From NCBI RefSeq assembly GCF_012044895.1, contig NZ_CP050695.1:1766501-1830500 (forward strand): DNA of 64,000 nt. The letters are read 5' to 3'. The notes under the pieces were generated by a model that saw nothing but the letters and a program-made list of their open reading frames with translations, ran no database searches and was not told where the DNA came from. The position numbers and the translations under genes were made by a program. Origin of the DNA: Aquisalimonas sp. 2447 (GTDB lineage: Bacteria > Pseudomonadota > Gammaproteobacteria > Nitrococcales > Aquisalimonadaceae). Positions 39,710-50,300 of this stretch are shown piece after piece (within the stretch, counting starts at the first letter, position 1; the number at the start of each line of letters is the position of its first letter).

Positions 39710-39943
39710 ATGAGCAGCATCAGCGTCCGCCGCATCGATGAGGAGACCATCCGCCGCCTCCGCGAGCGCGCGGCTCGGCACGGCGTGTCCATGGAGGAGG
39801 AGGTGCGGCGCATTCTGCAGTCGGCGGTCTCCGGCCCGGAGCGCCTGGGTGACCTCGCCCGGGAGACGTTCGGCACTGAGCACGGTGTGGATCTGGAACT
39901 GCCCCGCCACGACCCCCACGAGCCGGTCACCCCGGGGCAATGA
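39710..39943 (+). CDS. FitA/VapB-like antitoxin
   Basis: 77 aa. An N-terminal ribbon-helix-helix (SSISVRRIDEETIRRLRERAARHGVSMEEEVRRIL) binds DNA and is followed by a toxin-binding tail. It is coupled to the PIN toxin by an ATGA overlap. The ATG at 39710 is the start matching the family. It would neutralise the toxin and repress its own operon. Confidence 0.88.
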   Translation: MSSISVRRIDEETIRRLRERAARHGVSMEEEVRRILQSAVSGPERLGDLARETFGTEHGVDLELPRHDPHEPVTPGQ

Positions 39944-40371
39944 TCCTGCTTGATACCAACGTCCTCTCCGAGATGATGCGCCCCGAGCCGGCGCCTGCGG
40001 TGATCGAGTGGCTAAACGAGACGGACAGCGGCTCGCTGTATCTTTGCTCCATTACCATCGGTGAGATCGAGTACGGCCTCCATGCCATGCCGGACGGGCG
40101 CCGCCGGGACGACCTGAGCGAGCGCTTTGATACCTTCGTCAGCCAAGCCTTTGCACTACGCGTGCTGTCCTATGACGACGCAGCCGCCCTGCACTATGGG
40201 CGCATCATGGCCGCGCGGCGCAGTGAGGGTCGGCCCTTGTCCGCCCCGGACGGCCAGATTGCTGCCATTGCCCGCCTGCACGGCATGCGCGTTGCCACGC
40301 GCAACGCCTCGGATTTCACCGGCACCGGTGTGGAACTCATCAACCCCTGGGATACAGGCGGTTCTGCGTAG
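39940..40371 (+). CDS. vapC: FitB/VapC-like PIN-domain toxin
   Basis: 143 aa PIN ribonuclease. Conserved acidic residues are in MILLDTNVLSE (Asp5), TIGEIEYGL (Glu), APDGQIAAIA (Asp) and TRNASDF (Asp), which together bind Mg2+. The pair sits between hsdS and hsdR and may make loss of the R-M locus toxic. Confidence 0.9.
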   Translation: MILLDTNVLSEMMRPEPAPAVIEWLNETDSGSLYLCSITIGEIEYGLHAMPDGRRRDDLSERFDTFVSQAFALRVLSYDDAAALHYGRIMAARRSEGRPLSAPDGQIAAIARLHGMRVATRNASDFTGTGVELINPWDTGGSA

Positions 40372-40381
40372 GAGGCGCCCC

Positions 40382-43300
40382 ATGGCGGATAGCCGGGAGC
40401 ACCAGTTCCAGCAGGACATCATCAACGATCTCGCCGCTGATGGGTGGCTGGTGGGCGAGGCGTCGAAGTACGACCGCACCCATGCGCTCTATCCAGAGGA
40501 CCTGATCGCCTTCGTCCAGGAGGCTCACCCGGATCGCTGGGAGAAGTTCACCAAACACAACCCGCAGAACCCGGAGCAGGCGCTGATCAGGGCCACGGTC
40601 CGGGAGCTGGAGAAGCAGGGCACGCTGGATGTGCTGCGCCACGGCTTCAAGGTGCCCGGTGTGCGCATTACCACCTGCGCCTTTCGCCCCGACCACGGCA
40701 TGAACCCGGAGGCCCAGGCCCGCTACCGTGCCAACCGCCTGCGGGTGGTTCCGGAGGTGTCCTACTCACCCCACGCCCGGCAAGGCGATTACAACCCGCG
40801 GCTGGACCTGGTGCTGTTCGTCAACGGCATCCCCACGGCGACGCTGGAGCTCAAGAGCGAATTCAAGCAGACCGTCGAGCAGGCGAAGCGCCAGTACAGG
40901 AAAGACCGCCCGCCGAAGGACCCGGTCACCCGTAAGCCCGAGCCGCTGCTCACCTTCAAACGCGGCGCACTGGTGCACTTCGCTGTGGGTCAGAGTGAGG
41001 TGGCCATGGCCACCAAACTCGCCGGCGGTGACACCACGTTCCTGCCTTTCAATCGGGGCACGCCGGATGGTGGCGCCGGCAACCCGCCACCACCGGACGA
41101 GAACACCTACGCCACCAGCTACCTGTGGGGCGATGTCTTCCACCCGGATGCCTGGCTCAAGGTCATTGCCCGGTTCCTGCACCTGGAGAAAAAGACCGAG
41201 GAGTCGTTCGACGGCAAGCGGAGTACGCGCGAGACCCTGATCTTCCCGCGCTACCACCAGTGGGAGGTGGTCAACAAGCTGCTTGCCACCACAGCCGAGG
41301 AGGGTGCCGGGAAGCGCTATCTCATCCAGCACAGCGCCGGCTCGGGGAAGTCCAACTCCATCGCCTGGGTGGCCCATCAGCTCGCCTCGCTCTACGGCGC
41401 CGATGGCAGCCGGCTCTTCAACTCGGTGATCGTGGTCACCGACCGCACAGTGCTGGACGACCAACTCCAGCGCACCATCTATCAGTTCGAGCATGCGCAG
41501 GGCGTGGTGCGCCCGATCACCCGGGATATTGGCAACCAGAGCAAATCCGAGCAGCTTGCCGATGCGCTGAGTGAGCAGACGCGGATCATCATCGTCACCA
41601 TCCAGACCTTCCCCGCGCTGTTCGACGCCCTGGATGCCCGCCCGGACCTCGGTGAGGGGCGCTACGCGGTGATCGCCGATGAGGCGCACTCGTCCCAGAG
41701 CGGGGCGGCGGCGAGCAAGCTCAAGACCCTGCTCGGTGCGGACAAGCCCGACGAGGAGGAAGTCAGCGCCGAGGAACTGCTGGATGCGGCCGTGGAGGCG
41801 CGCAAGCCCACCGAGCGCATCAGCTACTACGCGTTCACCGCCACGCCCAAGGGCAAGACGCTGGAGCTCTTCGGTCGGCCGCGGAACCCGGAGCTGCCCG
41901 CCAGCAGCGACAACCTGCCGCAGCCCTTCCACGTGTACTCCATGCGCCAGGCCATCGAGGAGGGGTTCATCCTCGATGTACTCAAGAACTACACTACCTA
42001 CAATACCGCCTGGCGGCTCGCCCATCCGGACGGAGACGAGTACGAGGTGGACTCCCGCAAGGCCTCCGCCCGGCTTGCCCGCTGGGTGAAGCTCCACCCC
42101 TACAACATCAACCAGAAGGTGGAAGTGATCGTCGAGCACTTCCGCACCCGCGTGCGCCATCTGCTCAATGGCCAGGCCAAGGCCATGGTGGTCACCGGTA
42201 GCCGCCAGGAGGCCGTGCGCTACGCGCTGGCGATGCGCGGGTATCTCGCCGAGCTCGGCGTGCAGGATGTCCACCCGCTGGTTGCCTTCTCCGGTACGGT
42301 GCCGCCGGATGACACCATCCCTCAGGAGGTCACCGAGCACAGTGCGCTGCTGAACCCCGGCCTCAAGGGGCGCGATCACGCCGAAGCCCTGGACACCGAC
42401 GAGTTCAATGTCCTCATCGTCGCCAACAAGTACCAGACCGGGTTCGATCAGCCGAAGCTGTGCGCGATGTACGTGGACAAGAAGCTCCAGGGCGTGGACT
42501 GCGTGCAGACGCTCTCCAGGTTGAACCGCATCTTCCCGGGCAAGGAGACGTTCATCCTGGATTTCGTCAACGACGAGCAGGATATCCTTGCCGCCTTCCG
42601 CCCGTACTACAACAAGGCCGAGCTGGCCGACGTGTCCGACCCCAACGTGGTCTATGACCTGCAGCGCAAACTGGATGCCACCGGCATCTACCATTGGGAG
42701 GAAGTCGAGCAGTTCGCGCGGGCGTTCTTCGACCCGAAGGCGAGTTCAGCCAAGCTGAGCTATTACTGCAAGCCCGCGACGGATCGGTTCACGCAGCGCT
42801 ACAAGGCCGCGCAGGAGCAGCGCCAGACCTGGAAGCAGGCCAAGCGTGACGCCGAGCGCAACGGTGACGAGGCGGGCGTTGCCAAGGCCGAGCACGAGAT
42901 CAAGGAAGCGGGCGAGGCGGTCGATGAGTTGGATCTGTTCCGCAGGGACCTCCAGAGCTTCGTGCGCAGCTACGAGTTCCTCTCCCAGATCATCAGCTAT
43001 GACGACCCGGAGCTGGAGCAGCTCTGCGTGTTCGCCAAGCTCCTCCACCCATTGCTGCGTGTGGACCGCCTGGACCAGGACGAGATCGACCTCTCCGAGC
43101 TCGCGCTCACGCACTACCGCATGACCAAACGCCAGGAGCAGCGTCTGCAGCTTCGCGTGGAGGACGACGAGGGTGAATACAACCTGCAGCCCGTCAGTGA
43201 ACTGGGTTCCGGCAAGCCCCACGACCCGGAGAAAAAACGCCTCTCCGAGATCATCGACCGGCTCAACGACCTCTTCGGTGCCGAGGTGAGTGACGACGAC

Positions 43301-43573
43301 AAACTCCACTTCGCCCAGGGCGTCGCCGACCGCATCGAGCGCGACGAGGCGGTGATGGCGGAGGTGAACCGCAACAGTGCCCAGCAGCTCATGCACGGGC
43401 AATTCCCGCAACGCGTCGCCGACATCGTGCTCGATGCCATGAACGACAACGAGAAGCTGTCCATGGAGATCCTCGACGACAAGGAGAAGGGGCGGGACTT
43501 TGCGCTGCTCATTCTGAAACTCATTGCCGGTCGACAAGACGGCTCCCTGCGGGTTAGAGCCCAGCGGTCATGA
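40382..43573 (+). CDS. hsdR: Type I restriction endonuclease subunit HsdR
   Basis: 1063 aa. The N-terminal PD-(D/E)xK nuclease has D142 (RLDLVLFVNGIP) and E156-L-K158 (LELKSE). The motor has Walker A HSAGSGKSNS (near 317-326), DEAH (VIADEAHSSQSG, near 433) and later SF2 motifs (KYQTGFDQPKLCAMYVDK, QTLSRLNRIFPGK). The C-terminal helical part contacts HsdM. AGGAGG stands just upstream of the ATG. HsdR is intact, but its partners are interrupted, so it should be silent. It overlaps the next gene by ATGA. Confidence 0.95.
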   Translation: MADSREHQFQQDIINDLAADGWLVGEASKYDRTHALYPEDLIAFVQEAHPDRWEKFTKHNPQNPEQALIRATVRELEKQGTLDVLRHGFKVPGVRITTCAFRPDHGMNPEAQARYRANRLRVVPEVSYSPHARQGDYNPRLDLVLFVNGIPTATLELKSEFKQTVEQAKRQYRKDRPPKDPVTRKPEPLLTFKRGALVHFAVGQSEVAMATKLAGGDTTFLPFNRGTPDGGAGNPPPPDENTYATSYLWGDVFHPDAWLKVIARFLHLEKKTEESFDGKRSTRETLIFPRYHQWEVVNKLLATTAEEGAGKRYLIQHSAGSGKSNSIAWVAHQLASLYGADGSRLFNSVIVVTDRTVLDDQLQRTIYQFEHAQGVVRPITRDIGNQSKSEQLADALSEQTRIIIVTIQTFPALFDALDARPDLGEGRYAVIADEAHSSQSGAAASKLKTLLGADKPDEEEVSAEELLDAAVEARKPTERISYYAFTATPKGKTLELFGRPRNPELPASSDNLPQPFHVYSMRQAIEEGFILDVLKNYTTYNTAWRLAHPDGDEYEVDSRKASARLARWVKLHPYNINQKVEVIVEHFRTRVRHLLNGQAKAMVVTGSRQEAVRYALAMRGYLAELGVQDVHPLVAFSGTVPPDDTIPQEVTEHSALLNPGLKGRDHAEALDTDEFNVLIVANKYQTGFDQPKLCAMYVDKKLQGVDCVQTLSRLNRIFPGKETFILDFVNDEQDILAAFRPYYNKAELADVSDPNVVYDLQRKLDATGIYHWEEVEQFARAFFDPKASSAKLSYYCKPATDRFTQRYKAAQEQRQTWKQAKRDAERNGDEAGVAKAEHEIKEAGEAVDELDLFRRDLQSFVRSYEFLSQIISYDDPELEQLCVFAKLLHPLLRVDRLDQDEIDLSELALTHYRMTKRQEQRLQLRVEDDEGEYNLQPVSELGSGKPHDPEKKRLSEIIDRLNDLFGAEVSDDDKLHFAQGVADRIERDEAVMAEVNRNSAQQLMHGQFPQRVADIVLDAMNDNEKLSMEILDDKEKGRDFALLILKLIAGRQDGSLRVRAQRS

Positions 43574-44499
43574 GCATCCCGGGCTTTCAAGTGTTCATGC
43601 GCCCCGTTCTGGATTACGCAGCCGCGCATGACGAGTGCCGATTGCGTGACGTGTATGAGGCCATGGCCGATCGCTTCGAGTTGACCGATGATGACAGGCG
43701 GGAACTGCTCCCGAGCGGCCGGCAACCGCTATTCCAGAACCGGATTGCCTGGGCCGTGACGCACCTGAAAAAGGCGAATCTCTTGGAGCCGCGGAGTCGG
43801 GGAGTGTTTGCCATCACGGAGCGGGGGCGGGCGGTTCTCGAAAATATCGGTGACGAAGTAACACTGGCGGACCTTAATCAGTTTGAGGAGTTCCGGGAGT
43901 TTCGAAAGCGAGGCGGGACGTCCGGAAATGATGATCTGGCAAGCGCTGGCTCTGCGGAGGGTGCGGTCACGGATGTGGCGGAGACGCCCGAAGAGGCACT
44001 GGCCGGTGCATGGCGCTCGCTGGATGCGGCTTTGGAAGTGGAAGTCCTGAATCAGGTTCTTCAGGTGTCACCGTCATTCTTCGAGCGCCTGGTGGTCGAT
44101 GTGCTCGTCTCCATGGGATACGGCGGCAATCGCGTCGAAGCCGCCCGCGCAGTCGGTAAGAGCGGTGACGGCGGCGTCGACGGGGTGATCGATGAAGACC
44201 CGTTGGGGCTTGATACGGTGTACCTGCAGGCGAAGCGGTGGGAGGGGAGTGTCGGGCGCCCCGAGATACAGAAGTTCGCTGGCGCCCTGCAGGGGATGCG
44301 GGCGCGAAAAGGAGTAGTCATCACCACGTCAGAGTTCACACGGGAGGCGCGCGAATACGTTCGCAACATCGAAAACCGGATCGTGCTGATTGATGGCCAG
44401 CGACTGGCGAGGTTGATGATCGACCATGATGTTGGGGTCTCAGAAACCACCCGTTATGTCGTCAAACAGGTGGACCAGGACTACTTCGCTGGCGATTAA
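43570..44499 (+). CDS. Mrr-like type IV restriction endonuclease
   Basis: 309 aa. The N-terminal Mrr winged-helix domain (FMRPVLDYAAAHDECRLRDVYEAMADRFELTDDDRRELLPSG...) is followed from about residue 165 by the Mrr_cat PD-(D/E)xK fold: FFERLVVDVLVSMGYGG, DGGVDGVIDEDPLG and YLQAKRW with QxK instead of ExK as usual for Mrr. It would cut DNA carrying foreign methylation. Coupled to hsdR by ATGA. Confidence 0.92.
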   Translation: MSIPGFQVFMRPVLDYAAAHDECRLRDVYEAMADRFELTDDDRRELLPSGRQPLFQNRIAWAVTHLKKANLLEPRSRGVFAITERGRAVLENIGDEVTLADLNQFEEFREFRKRGGTSGNDDLASAGSAEGAVTDVAETPEEALAGAWRSLDAALEVEVLNQVLQVSPSFFERLVVDVLVSMGYGGNRVEAARAVGKSGDGGVDGVIDEDPLGLDTVYLQAKRWEGSVGRPEIQKFAGALQGMRARKGVVITTSEFTREAREYVRNIENRIVLIDGQRLARLMIDHDVGVSETTRYVVKQVDQDYFAGD

Positions 44500-44518
44500 G
44501 GGGTGAGCCTTCAAGGAT

Positions 44519-45520
44519 ATGGGCCTTCTGAAAATCGGCGAAAAAGACCAAGACGGTCGCCAGAAGCGCATCGAGCACACGGGCAAGTACCTGCGGGCAA
44601 GCCGCACCGGTGGTGTGTCCCTCCGGGCTCACACCCGTGTCTCCGGCGTGAATGTCACCGGCAACACCAGCCATGGCGTGCGTGTGTCGACGCGGCTGGC
44701 AAAGAACACCCAGGTGGCTTTTCAGAACGGACGCTTCATCCTTCGCGGGCGTTACGGGTCCGACGCCGCCAAGCTGAACCTGTCAAAGTCGGGTGGTTCG
44801 GTATCCACCAAGACGCCGGTCGGGGCCTTCAACTGGGTCCGACCTGGACGCTCCTCGTTCAAGATGGCCGGCGTGCACGTGCGTGGCCATAAGGCCGCCT
44901 ACATGCAGGCGGTCTATCTCCTCTTCGCGATGGTGGCGGCACTTATCAGTGTTGTGGTGCAAGCCGTCGGGCTCGCCTTTCGCGGCTTGGGGTGGGGCGT
45001 CCAGGCCATTGTGGCCCGCAGGGAGCAGGCCCGGCAGGATCAGGAGCGACTGGGGCTTACGGCCTCCGATGTAGCCGGGGAGGGCAGGAGCATCCTCCAG
45101 GCCCACGGCGTCTACCTGGATGAAGAGCCGCATCGCGATCTGTTCGCCGGGCTCGTCTTCACCGTTGTTTGCCTCGGACGGGGCTGGACACGGTTCGACC
45201 CGAACGCAGCCGGCATGGGCGCACCGGAGCGCGCCGGCGATCACGCACTGCTCGACGACGTCCAGAGCGCGGGCGAGCAGATCAGTCGTTGGCTGCAGTC
45301 AGGATCGGACACCGAGAGTCCGATTCCGACGCTCGGCGTGATGCACCATCTCGCCACCGCGCTCGCTCGAAAGGTGGACGCATCAACGCGCGCGGAGACC
45401 CTGCTGTCGCTGGACGATGCGTGCCTTGCCGCCGGTCCGCGGACCATCCTCCAGGACGAGATGATCGATATCCTCACCGAGTCGCTCGGGGTGGATGTGC
45501 TGCTGGAAGGGGAGAGGTGA
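44519..45520 (+). CDS. Membrane protein of unknown function, defence-associated
   Basis: 333 aa. A beta-rich N-terminus (residues 1-115) contains KLNLSKSGGSVSTKTPVGAFNW, similar to the short DUF4236 motif; two adjacent hydrophobic segments follow (AVYLLFAMVAALISVVVQAVGLAF), then a soluble helical C-terminus. No catalytic motif was seen. It starts 19 bases after the Mrr stop with AAGGAT upstream and overlaps the next gene by GTGA, so the two are translated together. I do not recognise a function. Confidence 0.6.
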   Translation: MGLLKIGEKDQDGRQKRIEHTGKYLRASRTGGVSLRAHTRVSGVNVTGNTSHGVRVSTRLAKNTQVAFQNGRFILRGRYGSDAAKLNLSKSGGSVSTKTPVGAFNWVRPGRSSFKMAGVHVRGHKAAYMQAVYLLFAMVAALISVVVQAVGLAFRGLGWGVQAIVARREQARQDQERLGLTASDVAGEGRSILQAHGVYLDEEPHRDLFAGLVFTVVCLGRGWTRFDPNAAGMGAPERAGDHALLDDVQSAGEQISRWLQSGSDTESPIPTLGVMHHLATALARKVDASTRAETLLSLDDACLAAGPRTILQDEMIDILTESLGVDVLLEGER

Positions 45521-46254
45521 GCGTGGAGGAGTCGGGTAGCTTCCAAGGTCTCTTGGGCATCCATGACGGTCTGATCCGCACCCCGGAGGCCGATGCGACA
45601 GGGGATGCGCTCTACCCCGGCCGGCTGCATCCGCCGCAGCGCTGGATGCCGACGTTCGAGCCCATGCAGGCCTACCAGGCCGTGGATCCCGCAGAGCTGG
45701 GGCTTGGTGTTCACGAGAGCTTCCACGATGTGCCCGATGCGGATCTTGATCGTGCAATCCTGCGCGTGATCGATACCGAAGGCCCGGTGCATTTCCAGGT
45801 CCTGGCAGACCGACTGCTAACGGCTGCCGGTGTCAGTCGTCTTGGTTCCCGGATCCGGGAGCGTATCGTCTCTCATCTCGACGCGCTGGAAGACTCAGGA
45901 TCGCTGGAGTGCCGCGATGACTTCGCAGCCCGCTGGCAGCAGTACCTGGTGCCGCGGTTCCGGGACTGGACAGAGGCGCCGGAGAAAACACGTGAGCTCG
46001 ACCACGTCCACGACTCGGAATTGATGCTGTGTCTGTTTCGTGCGGTCCTGAATCACGAGCGCGCGGATGTCGATACGGTGATGAACGATGGTATCTACGC
46101 CATCGGGTTTATCCGGCTCACCGAGAGCGCCCGCGACCGCCTCCGTCCGCCGCTGGCGACGCTGCGCGAAACGGCCATGCTGTCGGAGATCAACGGTCAG
46201 CTCATGCTCGGGCGTAAGGCGATGCTACGGCAACCAGGGGAGCATCAGGTTTGA
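45517..46254 (+). CDS. DUF3320-like protein, partner of the preceding membrane protein
   Basis: 245 aa from the GTG at 45517, which overlaps the upstream stop (GTGA); GTG 45523 is also possible. Residues around ELGLGVHESFHDVPDADLDRAILRVIDTEGPVHFQVLADRLL and SRLGSRIRERIVSHLDALEDSGSLE resemble the DUF3320 winged-helix domain found at the end of some large defence helicases, here without a helicase. It may bind DNA. The second half (HDSELMLCLFRAVLNH...) is unassigned. Confidence 0.6.
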   Translation: MSVEESGSFQGLLGIHDGLIRTPEADATGDALYPGRLHPPQRWMPTFEPMQAYQAVDPAELGLGVHESFHDVPDADLDRAILRVIDTEGPVHFQVLADRLLTAAGVSRLGSRIRERIVSHLDALEDSGSLECRDDFAARWQQYLVPRFRDWTEAPEKTRELDHVHDSELMLCLFRAVLNHERADVDTVMNDGIYAIGFIRLTESARDRLRPPLATLRETAMLSEINGQLMLGRKAMLRQPGEHQV

Positions 46255-46310
46255 CCGTCCCTGTGATCGGGATCGACTGACTGAAGGGTGGTTCTGGAGA
46301 CGAGATCTCG

Positions 46311-47054
46311 ATGACGCAGCAGATGGACACAAATGAGCCCCCGGGTCTCTCGGTCATCATCCCGGCATGGAATGAGGCCGAGTTTTTGCCGGGGACGCTG
46401 GAGGCACTCGACAACGCCTTGTCACAGGCTGACGTGCGCGCGGAAATCATCGTGGTCGACAACGCGTCCACTGATGACACGGCCGCAGTCGCCGAAGCCG
46501 GGGGCGCGAAAGTGGTGACCGAGCCTGAGCGGAAGATCGCGCGGGTGCGAAATGCGGGCGCGGAAGTCGCATCCGGACGCTGGCTGTTGTTTCTCGATGC
46601 GGACACGCAGGTCACCAGCGAGCACCTGATGGCCGTCCAGGCAGCACGGTCCGGCAGTCTCGCCGGCGCCGGTGTGCCCGTCACACTGGATGCCCCGTTG
46701 TCCCGTTTCTACACGGTGGGAATGCGCGTTTGGAACGCGCTCTCCCGACGGTTTCGATTGGCCGCAGGATGCTTCGTCCTTGCCCGTGCGGATCTACACG
46801 ACGCCATCGGCGGATTCGACGAGCGCCTCTATGCCGGCGACGAGATCTGCCACTCCCGGGCGCTGCGACGGGCGGCGCGTCGCCAGGGCCTGGAGTTTCG
46901 CATCCTCACGGTCCCACCGGTGGTCAGCTCCGCACGAAAAGTGCACTGGTATGCGCCGTGGCAGCACGCCCTGGTCTTGCTGACGTTCCTGCTCTTCCCT
47001 TGGGCAGGCCGATTCCGGCGGTTGAGCTGGTTCTGGTACCGGAGGCCGCACTGA
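46311..47054 (+). CDS. Family 2 glycosyltransferase
   Basis: 247 aa GT-A fold: VIIPAWNEAEFLPGTLEAL, IIVVDNASTDDT and the metal-binding DxD in LLFLDADTQ. The C-terminal hydrophobic stretch (WQHALVLLTFLLFPWAG) may be membrane-associated. Substrate cannot be read. It stands alone between defence modules, with its own ribosome site (GGAG) and no overlap with neighbours; it may be a cargo gene or alter a surface glycan. Confidence 0.85.
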   Translation: MTQQMDTNEPPGLSVIIPAWNEAEFLPGTLEALDNALSQADVRAEIIVVDNASTDDTAAVAEAGGAKVVTEPERKIARVRNAGAEVASGRWLLFLDADTQVTSEHLMAVQAARSGSLAGAGVPVTLDAPLSRFYTVGMRVWNALSRRFRLAAGCFVLARADLHDAIGGFDERLYAGDEICHSRALRRAARRQGLEFRILTVPPVVSSARKVHWYAPWQHALVLLTFLLFPWAGRFRRLSWFWYRRPH

Positions 47055-47315
47055 GAGCCGAATGGGTGAAATCGACCCAAAGCGGAAGCGCCTGCAGTGG
47101 GTGCCGACGTCCGCTATCAGTAGCGACGACAATGTTCCCCGCTCAGGAGAAGAGCCGTTGAGGTCTGCGAACTCTTCACCGATGCCATGCCTAAAGGTCA
47201 GGCATACTATGCGCAATTGGATGAGTCAGCCAAGGCAGCTTGACGCACACAAGAACAATCTACGGAGATCTCTGGGGCGATTGACATCGCCTGGGCTGAG
47301 CGATTTTGGCAGATC

Positions 47316-50300
47316 ATGACTAACACCGACCTCGTCCGTGCCAGTCGCGACGGCGATCAGTTTCACTACCTGTGGGCTGCGCGCCGCTGTCTTTCCTTGC
47401 TCGATTCTCACTCCGGGCTTGTCGCTGTAGCAATCGAGGGCGCGTCACGATCGGAAGCCTCAGGCGGCGACCAGATTGAAGCCGGAGAGGAGTTGATTGA
47501 CGTCGCTGAGTACTACGGTAGTGAGGACATCTCACAGGCTGAGCGGATTGTGTATATCCAGCTCAAGCATTCCACGTATCAGACATCCGAGGCATGGACG
47601 CTAAGCGGCATAAAAAGGACGCTAAGCGGATTTTCTGGCCGGTATCGCGAACTCCTATCGCACTTCGATAAGCTCCATATCCAGAGCAAGGTCACATTCT
47701 GCTTTTTATCAAATCGCTCTATTAGTCCGAGGCTTCTCGAATCCATACATGATGTAGCCAATTCCAAAACATCTCATCAAACTCAGATTTTCTCTAAGCT
47801 AGAGGAAATTACAGGCCTCACCGGCCAAGAGTTATCCGACTTTTGTAGCTTGCTACGTCTTGAAGGCAATGAGGACGGCTACTGGGAACAGCGCAACATC
47901 CTTTTCAAGGACGTGAGTGGGTATCTCCCGAATCTCGATGACGATGCACCGGTACAACTAAAAGAGCTGATCACGAGAAACGCTCTCTCTGAAAGCACCG
48001 GAGACCCCACGATCAGAAGATTCGATGTTCTCCGTGCCTTGAAAGTCGATGATGACGATCTCTTTCCGGCCCCATGTCTAATCCGGAACGAGCCGAATGC
48101 GGTGGCGCGAGAGCAAGAGCCTGATGTCACGTCCGCAATCATTGGCGCCTCGCATAGCCCGATCATCGTCCATGCCGCCGGGGGACTCGGTAAATCAGTT
48201 GTCGCCACGCGCATAAGGTTTGGCCTCCCTGAGGGTTCGGTCTGTGTTCTTTACGATTGCTTTGGCAATGGACAGTATCGGAATGCGAGCGGATTTCGTC
48301 ATCGGCACAAGGACGCGCTCCCACAGATCGCAAACGAGATGGCCGGGCGCGGCCTTTGCCATCCGCTCATCCCGACCTCCAACGCCGACCCGTCGGCTTA
48401 CATACGCGCTTTTCTTCACCGTCTCCAACAGAGCGTCACGACGCTCAAGGCCAAGCATCCTCACGCTATCCTCTGTATCGTCGTCGATGCCGCCGACAAC
48501 GCCCAGATGGCTGCTGAAGAAATTGGCGAGACAAGGTCCTTTATCCGCGATTTGCTCCGCGAAACGCTGCCCGAAGGCGTTCGGCTCGTCGCACTATGTC
48601 GGTCCCATCGACAGAACAAGCTTGACCCACCCCCAAATGCATATTCTATTGAGTTGCGGCCGTTCAGCCGCAGCGAAACCGCTGCATTACTGCGTCTTGC
48701 CTACCCGGATGCCACCGAACACGATGTGGACGAGTTTCATAGGCTCAGCTCACAGAACCCTCGTGTTCAGGCACTGGCCATGTCCTGGGAACGTCCGCTG
48801 GCCGAGATTCTGCGAGAACTCGGTCCTAATCCGACCACCGTAGAGGATACGATTGGTGCTCTGTTGGATCAGGCCATCGCCAAGTTGCGCGATGCTGCCG
48901 GCTCGATCGAAGGAACCCAGATCGACAGGATTTGCACAGGGCTAGCGGCGCTGCGACCTCTTATCCCCATCCCCGTTCTCGCCTCCATGTCGGGCGTACC
49001 CGAGGCGGCGATCAGAAGTTTCGCGTTCGATCTTGGACGCCCTCTGATCGTGACGGATGGGACAGTGCAGTTCTTGGACGAACCCGCCGAGACGTGGTTT
49101 AGGGAACGCTACACACCGAAGCCGAACGACCTGTCGGCGTTCGTGGATAGCCTTAGGCCCCTCGTTGCGGACAGCCCGTATGTTGCGTCGATGCTTCCAC
49201 GGCTCATGTTGGAGGCAGGGCGGTATTCGGAATTGGTTACGCTCGCCCTCTCATCCAAGGGGCTACCCGAGAATAGCCCACTCGAGCGCCGAGAAGTGGA
49301 GTTGCAGAGGCTCCAGTTCGCCTTGAAAGCGAGTCTCCGCTCAAAGCACTACCTTGATGCCGCAAAGCTCGCCACGAAGGCCGCCGGCGAGACAGCGGGC
49401 GATGACCGCCAATGGACATTGCTTCAGGAGAATACTGACCTCGCGGCGGTATTCCTTGAGCCCGACGGAGTCCAGGAAGTCGTTTCTCGCAGAACCTTCG
49501 GGGCGGGCTGGAGAGGATCTCACCACGCCTACGAAGCAGGGCTCATGTCCGGGAATGCCGACCTTGCAGGCGATGCCCGTAGCAGGTTGAGGATGACCTA
49601 TGAGTGGCTCCAAAACTGGAACCGCCTCCCTGAAGAGGAGAGGCGAACTGAGACAGTTTCCGTTGAAGACATCGCGGAGATCGCGATGGCTGACCTCAAC
49701 ATCCACGGCGCTGACAGTGCAGCTCAAAGTATACGGAGGTGGCGACCGCGAAGCATATCGTTTCAAGCTGGCGTTATTCTCGCTAAGCGACTTGTGGACC
49801 ACGGTAGATATCGGGAACTGGATAGGCTCTCCCTCGCTGCCGGCAACAACTTGTGCCTCTTGCTCGCGATTACACGCGAGATGCGGGCCGTCCATCGCAA
49901 TCCCTCAAGGGAGATCACCGAGCGAGCCTTGCGCCTGGTTCTCGATCGCCGCATTGATCTACATGAGCGTGGGTCTTGGGACAGTGACAAGTCAGTCTTG
50001 CACGCGGTCGTGACGCTGGTCGAGGCAGCTCTTGCGTCGGGAGTTCGAGACACAGCGGACTTGGTATCCGTCCTGGACAAGCATCTTCCAGAGGAACCAC
50101 CGCGAGACCTTGCCTTCCCCCATGGAAAGGCGCGGTTCGTTCTGGTCCGCGCTTACACGCTTCGTGCCGCCCTCGCGAACGAGCCCATAGAGCTCTCTGA
50201 TCTCGCTCACTCCGCATTGAAGGAGCAGCTCCAACAGGACTTCAGGGGGCAGGCTTCCCGAGAGGTCAGAGACTTCAAGGAGGAGATCGGACCGCTTCTG

